Source of the DNA: Bacteroidetes bacterium UBA2475
GTDB lineage: Bacteria > Bacteroidota > Bacteroidia > B-17B0 > Aurantibacillaceae
NCBI GenBank assembly: GCA_002342065.1
Contig: DDPF01000009.1
Span: 39,474 to 103,473, forward strand
DNA: 64,000 nucleotides
Direction: 5' to 3'
This document shows positions 45,448 through 55,200 of this stretch, in pieces. Both the position numbers and the translations under genes were made by a program. The notes beneath the pieces were generated by a model that searched no databases, was not told where the DNA came from, and was given only the letters and a program-made list of their open reading frames with translations. Each line of letters begins with the position of its first letter. The first letter of the stretch is position 1.

Positions 45448-48400
45448 ATGCAAAAAAGCAAAATTTACTACATCCTATTGATGGTCAGCGGTCTTTTGAT
45501 GCTGGGTGCAATTTTACTAAACAATCATTTTTCATTTTCCATTGCCTATATCGCGCAAAACGCCGACGAAAAAATTAACACTAAACAGGAGGTATCAAAA
45601 AAGGCACTTGATCTATTGTTAAAAGATAGTATAAGCAAGCACCGTGTTGAGTTTGAAAGACTTTTTAAAGAAGATAATATTGGTCTTTATTATTTAAAGA
45701 ACGATAGCCTTGAGTATTGGAATAACGCACAAATCCCACTCTCTTATGATAAAAAATTATTTGCTAAAGACTTTGGAATTGCCACTTTAAAACAAGGCAA
45801 TTATTTATATTTTAAAACGCAAAAACAAGAGCGTTTAGGGCTTGCAATTTGTTTAATAAAACCTAAGTACGATCTCCAGAATAATTATTTAAAGAATAGT
45901 TTTAGTGAATGGACAGATATACCAAAGGAGCTGGAACTTTCTACCGTAGGTCTTCCCGAGAATGTAGTAACACTAAATAAACAGCCGTTATTTTACCTTT
46001 CTGGTGATGAACAATTTTATTATTCAAGCTCAACAAGCAGTGTTTGTTTTGTGATCTTTTTATTAGGGTTTATTATTTTTTTAATATCAATTTTATTTAT
46101 CGTAAAAGAAAGGCCAAAAAGTTTGCAGGCAATTATTTGGCTTGCAGCTATTCTTATTTTCAGGGCTGTTATGATCTGGTTAAAATGGCCTGCATTTTTT
46201 TACAGAAGTGTTTTGTACGACGTGCGACTATTTGGTAATGCCGATTCGCTTATAAATGCTTACCTGGGCGATATTTTATTTAATGCTATTATTTTATTAT
46301 TTATTAGTGTCGCCCTTAATTATAAGATCCAAAAAACAAATTCGAAAAATTTAAATTATGTAAGCATTTTGTTCTTGTGTTTTGCTATTGGATTTATGGT
46401 TGTTCAGTTCAATAACGCCATCATTAGTTTGGTAAGCAACTCAACGCTAAACTTCGATTTCTTAAGTATTTTCAGCATTAAATTCCCTGCATTTATTGCT
46501 TTGTTTGCGCTTACAAGTTACTGCCTTTCAGCGTTTGTACTTATACACAAACTGACTACTTTTTTTACGGGAAAATTTATTAAAGACCTGTTTGTTTTCA
46601 CGACGTTGATCTTTGTAACTTGCCTTGTAATTCAAGTTGGATTTACTTATTCTAATCTTTTTGAATATTACTGGTTACTTATTTTTGCTTTACCTTTATT
46701 TATCCTGGCAAAGACAGATCTCTCAAGGAACTCATTAGGACTGGGTTTACAGATACTTATCATGTCGGTAATTACCTCGGTGTTCTTTAATTTTTATATC
46801 AGTCAAAACCAAAAACAAGATCTAAAACATTTATCTTTTAATTTAAGTGAACGTAAAGATGCCATCCTTGAAAGTGAGTTTACTACCGTTCCCGAAAAAA
46901 TAGCTAACGATGAAAAACTAAAAGTACTAATAGAGTTTTTACCAAATAGCGAAAAAGAAGTTGAACAATTATTAAAACAAAAATATTTTGGAGGTTATTT
47001 TAATCGTTACAATGTTGAGATTTCCTTATTTGATAAGGATTGCAAGCCCTTGCTTTCACCTAAAGATAAAATACTTTTAAATGAAGGTTTTTTTGAAGAC
47101 CAGATAAAATATTTAGAAACGGATTCTATTTCGCCAAATTTCTTTTTTATAGCAAGACATAAAAAAAACTCGCGTTACATCGGAAAAATTTCGTTAAGCA
47201 CAAAAAACCTGTACGTACGTTTAGAGCCAAAACAATTTGAAGAATTAGGAAGTTTTCCGGATCTTTTGTTAGATCAATCGCAGCAAAAACCGGATAAATT
47301 AAAAAAGTTCAGTCACGCTGTATACCGTTCAGGACAAATAGCCAGCCGCTATGGCGATTTTAATTATCCTTATTTTAGCAGCGATTCTTTAGCGCTTTCA
47401 AAAACAAATGCAGAGTACATTCATTATTTTTTCAATCCTGATGAGGAGACTGAAATTGTCATAAGTCAAAGAACAAAAAATGGCGATTATTATTTTACTT
47501 ACAACTCTTATTTATTTCTTTTCTTCTCCTTTATAAGTTTCTGCAGCTATTTTATTTACGGTTTATTTTTTACCGAAAGATTTAAATCTTCATCCTTTAC
47601 CCGTCGTATTCAGGCAATAATAATTATTTTGCTGTTACTTGCCATTTCAGCTGTAGGCGTAACTTCCGCAACTTTAGTATCTAACCAGTTTAAAGCCGAT
47701 AATGTAAAACAATTACAGGAAAAAACACAAACAATTATTAATGAATTAGCGACACAATTCACGCCATCTGAAATTTTTGATCCAACGCAAAAAGAATTGG
47801 TGAATTTAAAATTAAAAGAATACGCGCATTTATTTAGCACCGATATTAGTCTATTTAGCAAAGAAGGAAAATTATTTAACACCAGCGAACCGCGCTTGTA
47901 CGATCTGGGTCTAGCCGCGTCATTGGTCAATCCGCAAGCTTACGCAGATCTAAAAGAGAACCGAACATCAGCAACAAGTGTGGATGAAAAAGCAGGAGAA
48001 TTAAATTATTCTTCACTTTATACACCATTATTTAATTCAAAAAAAGAACTTATTGGTTTTGTGAATTTACCTTATTACGCCAGACAGGCCGATCTTGTAA
48101 ATGAACTTTCCGGCATTATAAGCGCCTTCATAAATGTGTATGTAATTTTATTTGTAATAAGTATACTTTCCGGTTTAATTTTAGCAGGGTACATTACACG
48201 TCCATTACAATTAATTAAACAACAAATTGCCAATATTACTTTAGGAAAACAGAACGAAAAAATTAAATGGCAAAGTAATGATGAGATCGGAAAGTTAGTA
48301 AGCGAGTACAACCAAATGCTTTTAAAATTAGAGGAAAGCGCTAATCTTTTAGCGCAAAGTGAGCGTGAAAGCGCCTGGCGCGAAATGGCAAAACAGGTAG

Positions 48401-49032
48401 CGCACGAAATTAAAAATCCGTTAACGCCAATGAAATTAAATTTGCAATACCTGCAGCATTTAATGAAAAATAATCCTGATGATTTTAAAGAAAAATTTGA
48501 AAAAGCAAGTGCAGGAATTATAGAACAGATAGACTCGCTTGCCAATATTGCCAATGAGTTTAGCAGTTTTGCCAAATTCCCTAAAACAAACCTACAGTCA
48601 ATAAATCTGTCTGAAGTAATTAAAAATTCTGTTTCAACTTTTGAGAATCACAAAAACATTTCTATTAAAAATCATATTTCTGAAAATGAAATTTTAGTAT
48701 TAGGAGACAAAGATCAGGCACTGCGTGTATTTAATAATATTCTTAAAAATGCGGTTCAGGCTTTAGAAGAAATTGCCGATCCAAAGATTGAAATTGAACT
48801 AAAAGATAATTCTGATTCGGTTATTATTTCAATTAAAGATAATGGCTGTGGCATTGATAGCGATCTAAAACAAAAACTGTTTACTCCTAATTTTACCACT
48901 AAAAATACAGGCTCCGGACTAGGTTTGGCAATGGTAAAAAATATTATGCGGGGTTTTGATGGCAAAGTTTGGTTTGAATCGGAAGTTAAATCCGGCACTT
49001 GTTTCTACTTGGAATTTTTAAAAGTTACTTAA
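45448..49032 (+). CDS. membrane sensor histidine kinase (NtrY-like)
   Basis: This 1194-residue kinase has several N-terminal membrane helices (about 8-26 and a cluster at 185-460), a large periplasmic region with helices near 685 and 730-750, and a HAMP domain at about 890-960. HisKA carries the phospho-acceptor His986 (QVAHEIKNPLTPMKLNL). HATPase_c at about 1070-1190 keeps N, G1 and G2 boxes (NNILKNAVQAL, DNGCGIDSD, TGSGLGLAM). No receiver domain follows, so it should phosphorylate a separate regulator. The ATG at 45448 is preferred to a TTG 12 bp before. It lies just upstream of the giant PP2C gene but in a different family. Confidence 0.9.
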   Translation: MQKSKIYYILLMVSGLLMLGAILLNNHFSFSIAYIAQNADEKINTKQEVSKKALDLLLKDSISKHRVEFERLFKEDNIGLYYLKNDSLEYWNNAQIPLSYDKKLFAKDFGIATLKQGNYLYFKTQKQERLGLAICLIKPKYDLQNNYLKNSFSEWTDIPKELELSTVGLPENVVTLNKQPLFYLSGDEQFYYSSSTSSVCFVIFLLGFIIFLISILFIVKERPKSLQAIIWLAAILIFRAVMIWLKWPAFFYRSVLYDVRLFGNADSLINAYLGDILFNAIILLFISVALNYKIQKTNSKNLNYVSILFLCFAIGFMVVQFNNAIISLVSNSTLNFDFLSIFSIKFPAFIALFALTSYCLSAFVLIHKLTTFFTGKFIKDLFVFTTLIFVTCLVIQVGFTYSNLFEYYWLLIFALPLFILAKTDLSRNSLGLGLQILIMSVITSVFFNFYISQNQKQDLKHLSFNLSERKDAILESEFTTVPEKIANDEKLKVLIEFLPNSEKEVEQLLKQKYFGGYFNRYNVEISLFDKDCKPLLSPKDKILLNEGFFEDQIKYLETDSISPNFFFIARHKKNSRYIGKISLSTKNLYVRLEPKQFEELGSFPDLLLDQSQQKPDKLKKFSHAVYRSGQIASRYGDFNYPYFSSDSLALSKTNAEYIHYFFNPDEETEIVISQRTKNGDYYFTYNSYLFLFFSFISFCSYFIYGLFFTERFKSSSFTRRIQAIIIILLLLAISAVGVTSATLVSNQFKADNVKQLQEKTQTIINELATQFTPSEIFDPTQKELVNLKLKEYAHLFSTDISLFSKEGKLFNTSEPRLYDLGLAASLVNPQAYADLKENRTSATSVDEKAGELNYSSLYTPLFNSKKELIGFVNLPYYARQADLVNELSGIISAFINVYVILFVISILSGLILAGYITRPLQLIKQQIANITLGKQNEKIKWQSNDEIGKLVSEYNQMLLKLEESANLLAQSERESAWREMAKQVAHEIKNPLTPMKLNLQYLQHLMKNNPDDFKEKFEKASAGIIEQIDSLANIANEFSSFAKFPKTNLQSINLSEVIKNSVSTFENHKNISIKNHISENEILVLGDKDQALRVFNNILKNAVQALEEIADPKIEIELKDNSDSVIISIKDNGCGIDSDLKQKLFTPNFTTKNTGSGLGLAMVKNIMRGFDGKVWFESEVKSGTCFYLEFLKVT

Positions 49033-49149
49033 ACCGGTAGCAACAGCGTTATCGTTTAAATTTGTCGTTTTTCAAATTAAATTTTCGAAGACATGGCAAT
49101 TTTTCAAAATAGAGTTTAAATTAGAGCAGTAGCGGTTTAAATTTTAATG

Positions 49150-49230
49150 TTTAGGCGATGAATCTAGTTATTATTTCGTCAAAAATGTGAAACCCAAAAT
49201 CGCCTAAATTAACTTTTTTTGTTAATTTAG
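49150..49230. repeat. nested inverted repeats upstream of the giant PP2C sensor gene
   Basis: TTTAGGCGAT (49150-49159) is repeated inverted as ATCGCCTAAA (49199-49208). Overlapping it is a perfect 10-bp stem (CTAAATTAAC 49204-49213 and GTTAATTTAG 49221-49230) with a T7 loop. The gap between the histidine kinase stop and the giant gene start is about 250 bp. The repeats could be an operator or the base of a terminator; the stem is too AT-rich for a standard terminator. Confidence 0.5.
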
Positions 49231-49285
49231 GGCTTCGAAATTGAAGTCTAGCTTAGAATATTATTTTTTCTGCAAAACGTCTAAA

Positions 49286-52200
49286 ATGACCTGTTTTGTA
49301 TTTACAATTTTCTTTTTTGTTCAAATTGTTTGTAAGGCTCAAGTTTATGATTTTAAAACAATCAATCAAGAGCAAGGATTGCCTTCGAGCGTTATAACAT
49401 CAATTGCACAAGACTCCCGAGATTTGTTGTGGATCGGAACTGACGGGGCAGGACTTGTGAAGTATGATGGAAACTCCTATGTTGTTTACGATCAAAGCAA
49501 CGGACTAAAAGGAACATTCATAACCGACATTGTTGAAGATGCAAATGCGAACATGGTTATTAGCAGCAAGTATGGTGGCATTAGCGTGTTTAATGGTAAA
49601 AATTTCTTCAAAAATTATAATGCAGGAATTAATGGCATAAAATCTAATTTTTTTTATAAACTCATTAAAAGCAATAAGGGTGTTTTTTGCGTTGGAGAAA
49701 AAGAAATTATTCTTATAAAAGAAGACTATTCTATTCAGCGAATTTTCAGTAATGAAAATAATTATGCTGAAGTCAACTCTTTAGTAGTAGACTCTTTAGC
49801 GAATTTGTATTTAGGCACAAGTAGCGGTTTGCTTTGCTTAAAGGGGAAAGCGCTTCAACTAGTCAAACCCGATGTTTTAAACGGGTATATCTCAATTTTC
49901 TCAAGAAAAGAGAGTGAAATTATTATTTCTTCAATGCAAGAAGGATTATTTGAATTGCATAAATCATTATCGCTAACAAAAATTGCGAGTATCCCTAAAT
50001 TTTTTCAATCAAAACATTTGTTTGTAAGTAAGCGAGGCACTATCTGGCTCTCTGGCGAGGGAAAGCAGGGGTTATTGATGTTTGATGGAGAGGGTTTTTC
50101 TGAATTTAATGCGAGCAACGGATTTAACGGAGAGAATGTACTATGCTTTTTTCAGGATAAGTCCAAAAATCTGCTTATAGGCACGGAGGGCTCCGGCCTT
50201 TACAAAACTGGCCCGCAATTATTTATAGATTTTGCAAATGTAAACGAACTTTCAAATCCTATGATTTTTTCAATTTTTAAGGATAACGAGGATTTGTATG
50301 TAGGCGTAAGAAAGCAAGGTGTTTATAAATTCAAAGAGGACAATAAGGGAAAAATTCGTTTCGAGAAAGCTTTCCTAAATAATACTGGAGCAAACATATT
50401 GTATAAAAATAATAGTAACGAACTCCTTTTGGGTAATAAGGAAGGCCTGTCAAAAATTGAGAATAATAAGATAACCAGAGTTAAATTTGGAAATTCTGTT
50501 AAAGAAGAAATACCGGTTGTTTGTTTGAAGCAGGATAATTTAAACAGATACGTTATTGGATCATTTGGTCAAGGTTTATTGATTACAGATGAAAAATTTA
50601 ATAAGATTATTTCTTTTAAGGCTAACAAAAAAACCTTTGCCGACCATATTTATACCATAGAACAGTTTAAAAAAAATAAATGGTATGTGGGCACGAGTAA
50701 TGGTTTGTATATTTTAACCGAAAGCAGTCCGAATGTTTTTGAAATTTCCGAACAAATAGTAAGCGGTGTTATTTCTGTTTCCACAAAAGATATGTATGGA
50801 AATTTTTGGTTCGCGGGCCAAGGAGGTATTTATTGTTTTACCAAAAGCAATGTAAAACAATATGGTAGAAAAGACGGTTTAACATCCACTCTTATTTATA
50901 CTTTAATAGCAGATAAAAAGGGTTTTGTTTGGTGTGGTTCCAATTTAGGGATGGATAGAATTGAGCCCAATAGGTATGGCGAAATAATCTCTATTAAGAA
51001 TTTTAATTCCAAAAATGGGTTTAAGGGTTTAGAAACTAACATGCGCTCGCAGTTTAGAGACAATGATGGCAATTTATACATTGGAACCGCAAAAGGATTA
51101 ACCAAATGCCTGGTTAATTATAAGATTAAAACTGATTCTATTCCAAAGGCAATTATTACCAATATATCCGTCGCCAATCAAGAAAATAATTTATCAAATG
51201 AAAATGGAAAAAACAAATGGTTAACAATACCTGATAGCGCACACGAATATAAAACAAACGAAAATCAACTTACTTTTCGATTTAATATAGCAAACACTGG
51301 TAACGACAGGAATTTTTTTTATACCTATAGGTTAGATGGTGCAGGAGAAAATTGGTCTAACCCAACAGAACTAGGCGAAGTAACCTATTCTAACTTATCT
51401 CCTGGAAAATATATATTTAGGGTTAAAGCAGTAAATCGGTATGGACAAAATCTCAATCAAGAAGCGCAATTTTATTTTTCAATAAAGACTCCCTTTTATT
51501 TAACATGGTGGTTTATTTCGAGTTTGTTAGCTCTTTTAGGTGTTGTGGTTTACGCGTTGTATCGTCAATATAATTTCTATCGGAAAGATGCCATTGCCGA
51601 CTACGAAGAATTGGAAAGTAATGTTAAAGAAACGCGGCTTTATTTTTTAATACTGGGCTTTGTCTTTCCTGGCACGGAAATATTTATGGAGATTTTTAAG
51701 GTTAGAAATGAAAGCGAGTTACTTTCTAATGTTGTTATTGGGGTTGTTTTTTTAATCTTATATTTTTTAAGTAAAAAAAATCGTTTTTTTCAAGTAAATA
51801 TTGATATAATTTTTAACTCTGTTTTTTTGGTTTTTGCTTTTTTTACAATTTACAAATGCATTTTTTTATCTTTTGAACTTATCACCTTTAGTGAATTTTT
51901 AATTGTTATCTTTTTCTCTTACGGTGTTTTTAGAAATTTAAAATACTTTTTGATTTTTAATATTAGTTGCTTTTTGTTTTTTGGTATATTTTTATTTGTG
52001 AATATAATTGAGTTTAAGCTTGTTTTAACCTATTTAAACTCAATTTTAATTTTAACAATCTTAAGTTATATAAGGCATTTAGCGATAAGTGTTGCCAAAG
52101 AAAAATTATTGTTTGCCAATAGTGTAGTAAATGATGGGAATTCAATCGTAATAGCATCAAATAATGAAGGTAAAGTTGTATTTGTTAGTGATAATGTAAG

Positions 52201-55200
52201 AGAAATTTTGGGGTATACTTCTGATGAATTAATGGGGGAAGGTTGGTGGAACTTGTCGTATGTGGAAAAGAGTCTTGTCTTAGAGGTAAAGAAAAAAGTA
52301 GTATCGAGCCTTTTTTCTGAGCAAACGTATAAAAGAAAAGTAAAAAAGAAAGATGGAACTTATATCTGGGTGCAATGGCAAGACAAACCGTTTAATAAGA
52401 ATACTTTTGTGGGTATTGGACAAGATATTACACAACTAGTCAATATACAAGCAAAGTACGAGACAATAATTGAAACGGCTCAAGATATAGTTTATAAAAC
52501 AGATAGTAAAGGAATATATACTTACATTAATGATTATACAGAAAAAATACTTGGGTATAAAGTTTCAGAATTAATAGGTAAACATTTCACGCTTTTAATT
52601 CAAAAAGATTATGTTAGAAAGGTTGCTCATTTCTATTTAAAGAATTCAAATACACTAACCAATTTTGATACACTTGAATTTCCTGTTCAAACTAAAAGTG
52701 GTGAAATTAAATGGTTATCTCAAAATATTACAGCCGAAAGGGGTAAGGATAATGAATTAATAGGTTTTTCAGGTATTGTTAGAGATATAACAGCTATAAA
52801 AAAGGCAGAGATAGAAAAAGTTACAAAACAAAACAAGGTTGCGAGATATAATAGCATTTTTAAGGAATTAACGCTTAAATCTAACTCCGAAACAATAGGT
52901 CTTTCTAGAGTTCTTGATAATATTGTTAAAAACGCAGCAATTGGTTTAAATATTGATAGAATTAGCATTTGGGAATATGTAAATGACGAAATACTTTGTA
53001 CCAAAGTATATACAGTAAAGGATGAAATTTTTGACCAAGGCGATATACTAAAGGGTAAAGACTATCCTAATTACTTTAAGGCTTTATTGTCTGGCCGTCC
53101 CATTATCATAAATAATATTTGTGAAAGTGAAATAACAAATGATTTTTGCATAATGCCAGATAATGATATCAAATCATTATTAGATGTGCCGGTATTTTTA
53201 AATGGCGAATTAAATGGTTTAGTGTGTTGTGAAATGACAGAGTCATACAAGCAATGGGATGATGAAGATGTCAGTTTTGTAAGGTCCATTGCTGATATTA
53301 TAGCCATTTCGGTAGAAGCTCAAAAAAGAAAAAACCTTGAAAAAAAATTATTGTTTAGAAGCAAGGTTTTGGCCGCGATAGCAAAAACTACTGAGAAGTT
53401 ACTGGTGAGTGATAATATTCAAGAAACATTAAAGCAATCTATTCAATCCATCGGTGAAGCTACTAATATTGATAAAATTTATTTTTATGAATATAATAGA
53501 GAAATCGGCGTTCTAAAACTCAGTTGTGATTGGTACAGTAAAAATTTTGTAAAAATGCCCAGTGAAAATAGTTTGCAGCAAATGCCTATTAATGCTTTGG
53601 GACCAATTAGTAACTATTTGCTAGAAAATAAGAATTATTTTGCAATCACAAGAGAAATAGGAAACCAATCTCTTAAACAAATGTTTGACGAATTAGGCAT
53701 TTTATCTACTCTAATACTACCTGTATATGTTAGAGGGGAATTCCATGGTTTTATTGGGTTTGATGATTGTAAATTTGAAAGAGTATGGTCTGAAGATCAA
53801 TTAAATGTTATTCAATCCTTAGTGACTAATATCTCAAATGCGTTAGAAAGAATAAACGCTAATAGTGTAATAAAAACAAGTGAACGTAATTTTAGATTAA
53901 TCAATGAAACTATTCCCGATGATTTTTGGTTGTATGATATAAAAAGCAAAAAGTATTTATATCAGAGTGAAAAATGCATAGATTTATATGAATTATCACC
54001 CAAAAGTTTTTATAATGGAACCTATTCTTCAGAAATAATAGTGCACGAAGAAGATAAAGTCGTGTATAATGATGCTCCAAAGTTATTAGAAAAACAAGAT
54101 AGTTACCTAATTGAATACAGAATTATATTAAAGGGAAATAAAATTAAATGGATTCAAGAAAAATCATCGGGAATAAAAAATGAAGTAGGAGAATTGATAT
54201 ATATATCTGGCGTCAGTTCTGATATTACTGCTAGAAAGAATACCGAATTGGCTCTAAAAGAAAGTGAAAATAACTTTAGATTATTAAATGAGACTATAGA
54301 TAATGTGTTTTGGTTGTATGATTTAATTGGCAAAAAAGTTATTTACATCAGTTCTTCTTGCGAAAAGATTTTAGGTGTTAAGGCGGAAGCGTTTTATAGT
54401 ACAAATAATTATTGGGTAAATTATATTTTTGAGGACGATAAATCTCTAATTTTAAAGGCACATGAGGAGATTGAGCGTGTTGGTTTTTACGAAATAGAAT
54501 ATAGAATTAAAACAAAAGAAGGATCTTTTAAGTGGATATATGAAAAATCTTTTGGGATAAAAGGGGCTGAAGGGCGTTACGCAAAAAGCTCGGGTATTTG
54601 CACAGATATTACTGAGAAAAAGGAAACTGAATTGGCCTTAAAGGAAAGTGAAACTAATTTCAGGCAAATTAACGAAACTATTCAAGACGTTTTTTGGTTG
54701 TATGATCTCGTAAATAGAAAGTACTTATATATTAGCCCAAATTCGCTACAAATATTGGGCATCCCCGAAAATGAATTCTATCAGGGTATACATATTAAAA
54801 GGGATTTTGTTTTTGATGAAGACAAATCTATTTACAATTCCGCTGAGAGTTTATTGATAAAACAAGATTCGTATGAAATAGAATACCGAATAAAATTGGA
54901 TGATGGAAGTTTTAAATGGATTAATGAAAAATCGTATGCCATTAGAAATGATAGGGGTGAGTTGATAAGAAATTCAGGAATTTGCTCTGATATTACCGGG
55001 AAAAAGAAAACCGAAGCTGAAATTAGACAATTATCTTTAGTGGCAGAAAAAACGAGGAACGGAATACTAATTGCTGACAAAGATGGTCGTGCTGTGTGGG
55101 CAAATCAAGGGTACTTAAATATGTTCGAGATTGCAGAAGCTGATTTAATTGGAAGATGGCCGAGAGAATTGTTTAAACCAAACGATAATGCATTCGATAA

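Noticed and set aside
48075..48575. Long open frame antisense to the histidine kinase (166 codons, minus)
   Set aside because: It is the shadow of the kinase reading frame with no independent motif, signal or homology-like pattern.
49241..49285. TTG at 49241 as the start of the giant sensor
   Set aside because: It adds 15 residues before a good signal peptide, which begins at the ATG at 49286; the TTG may not be used.
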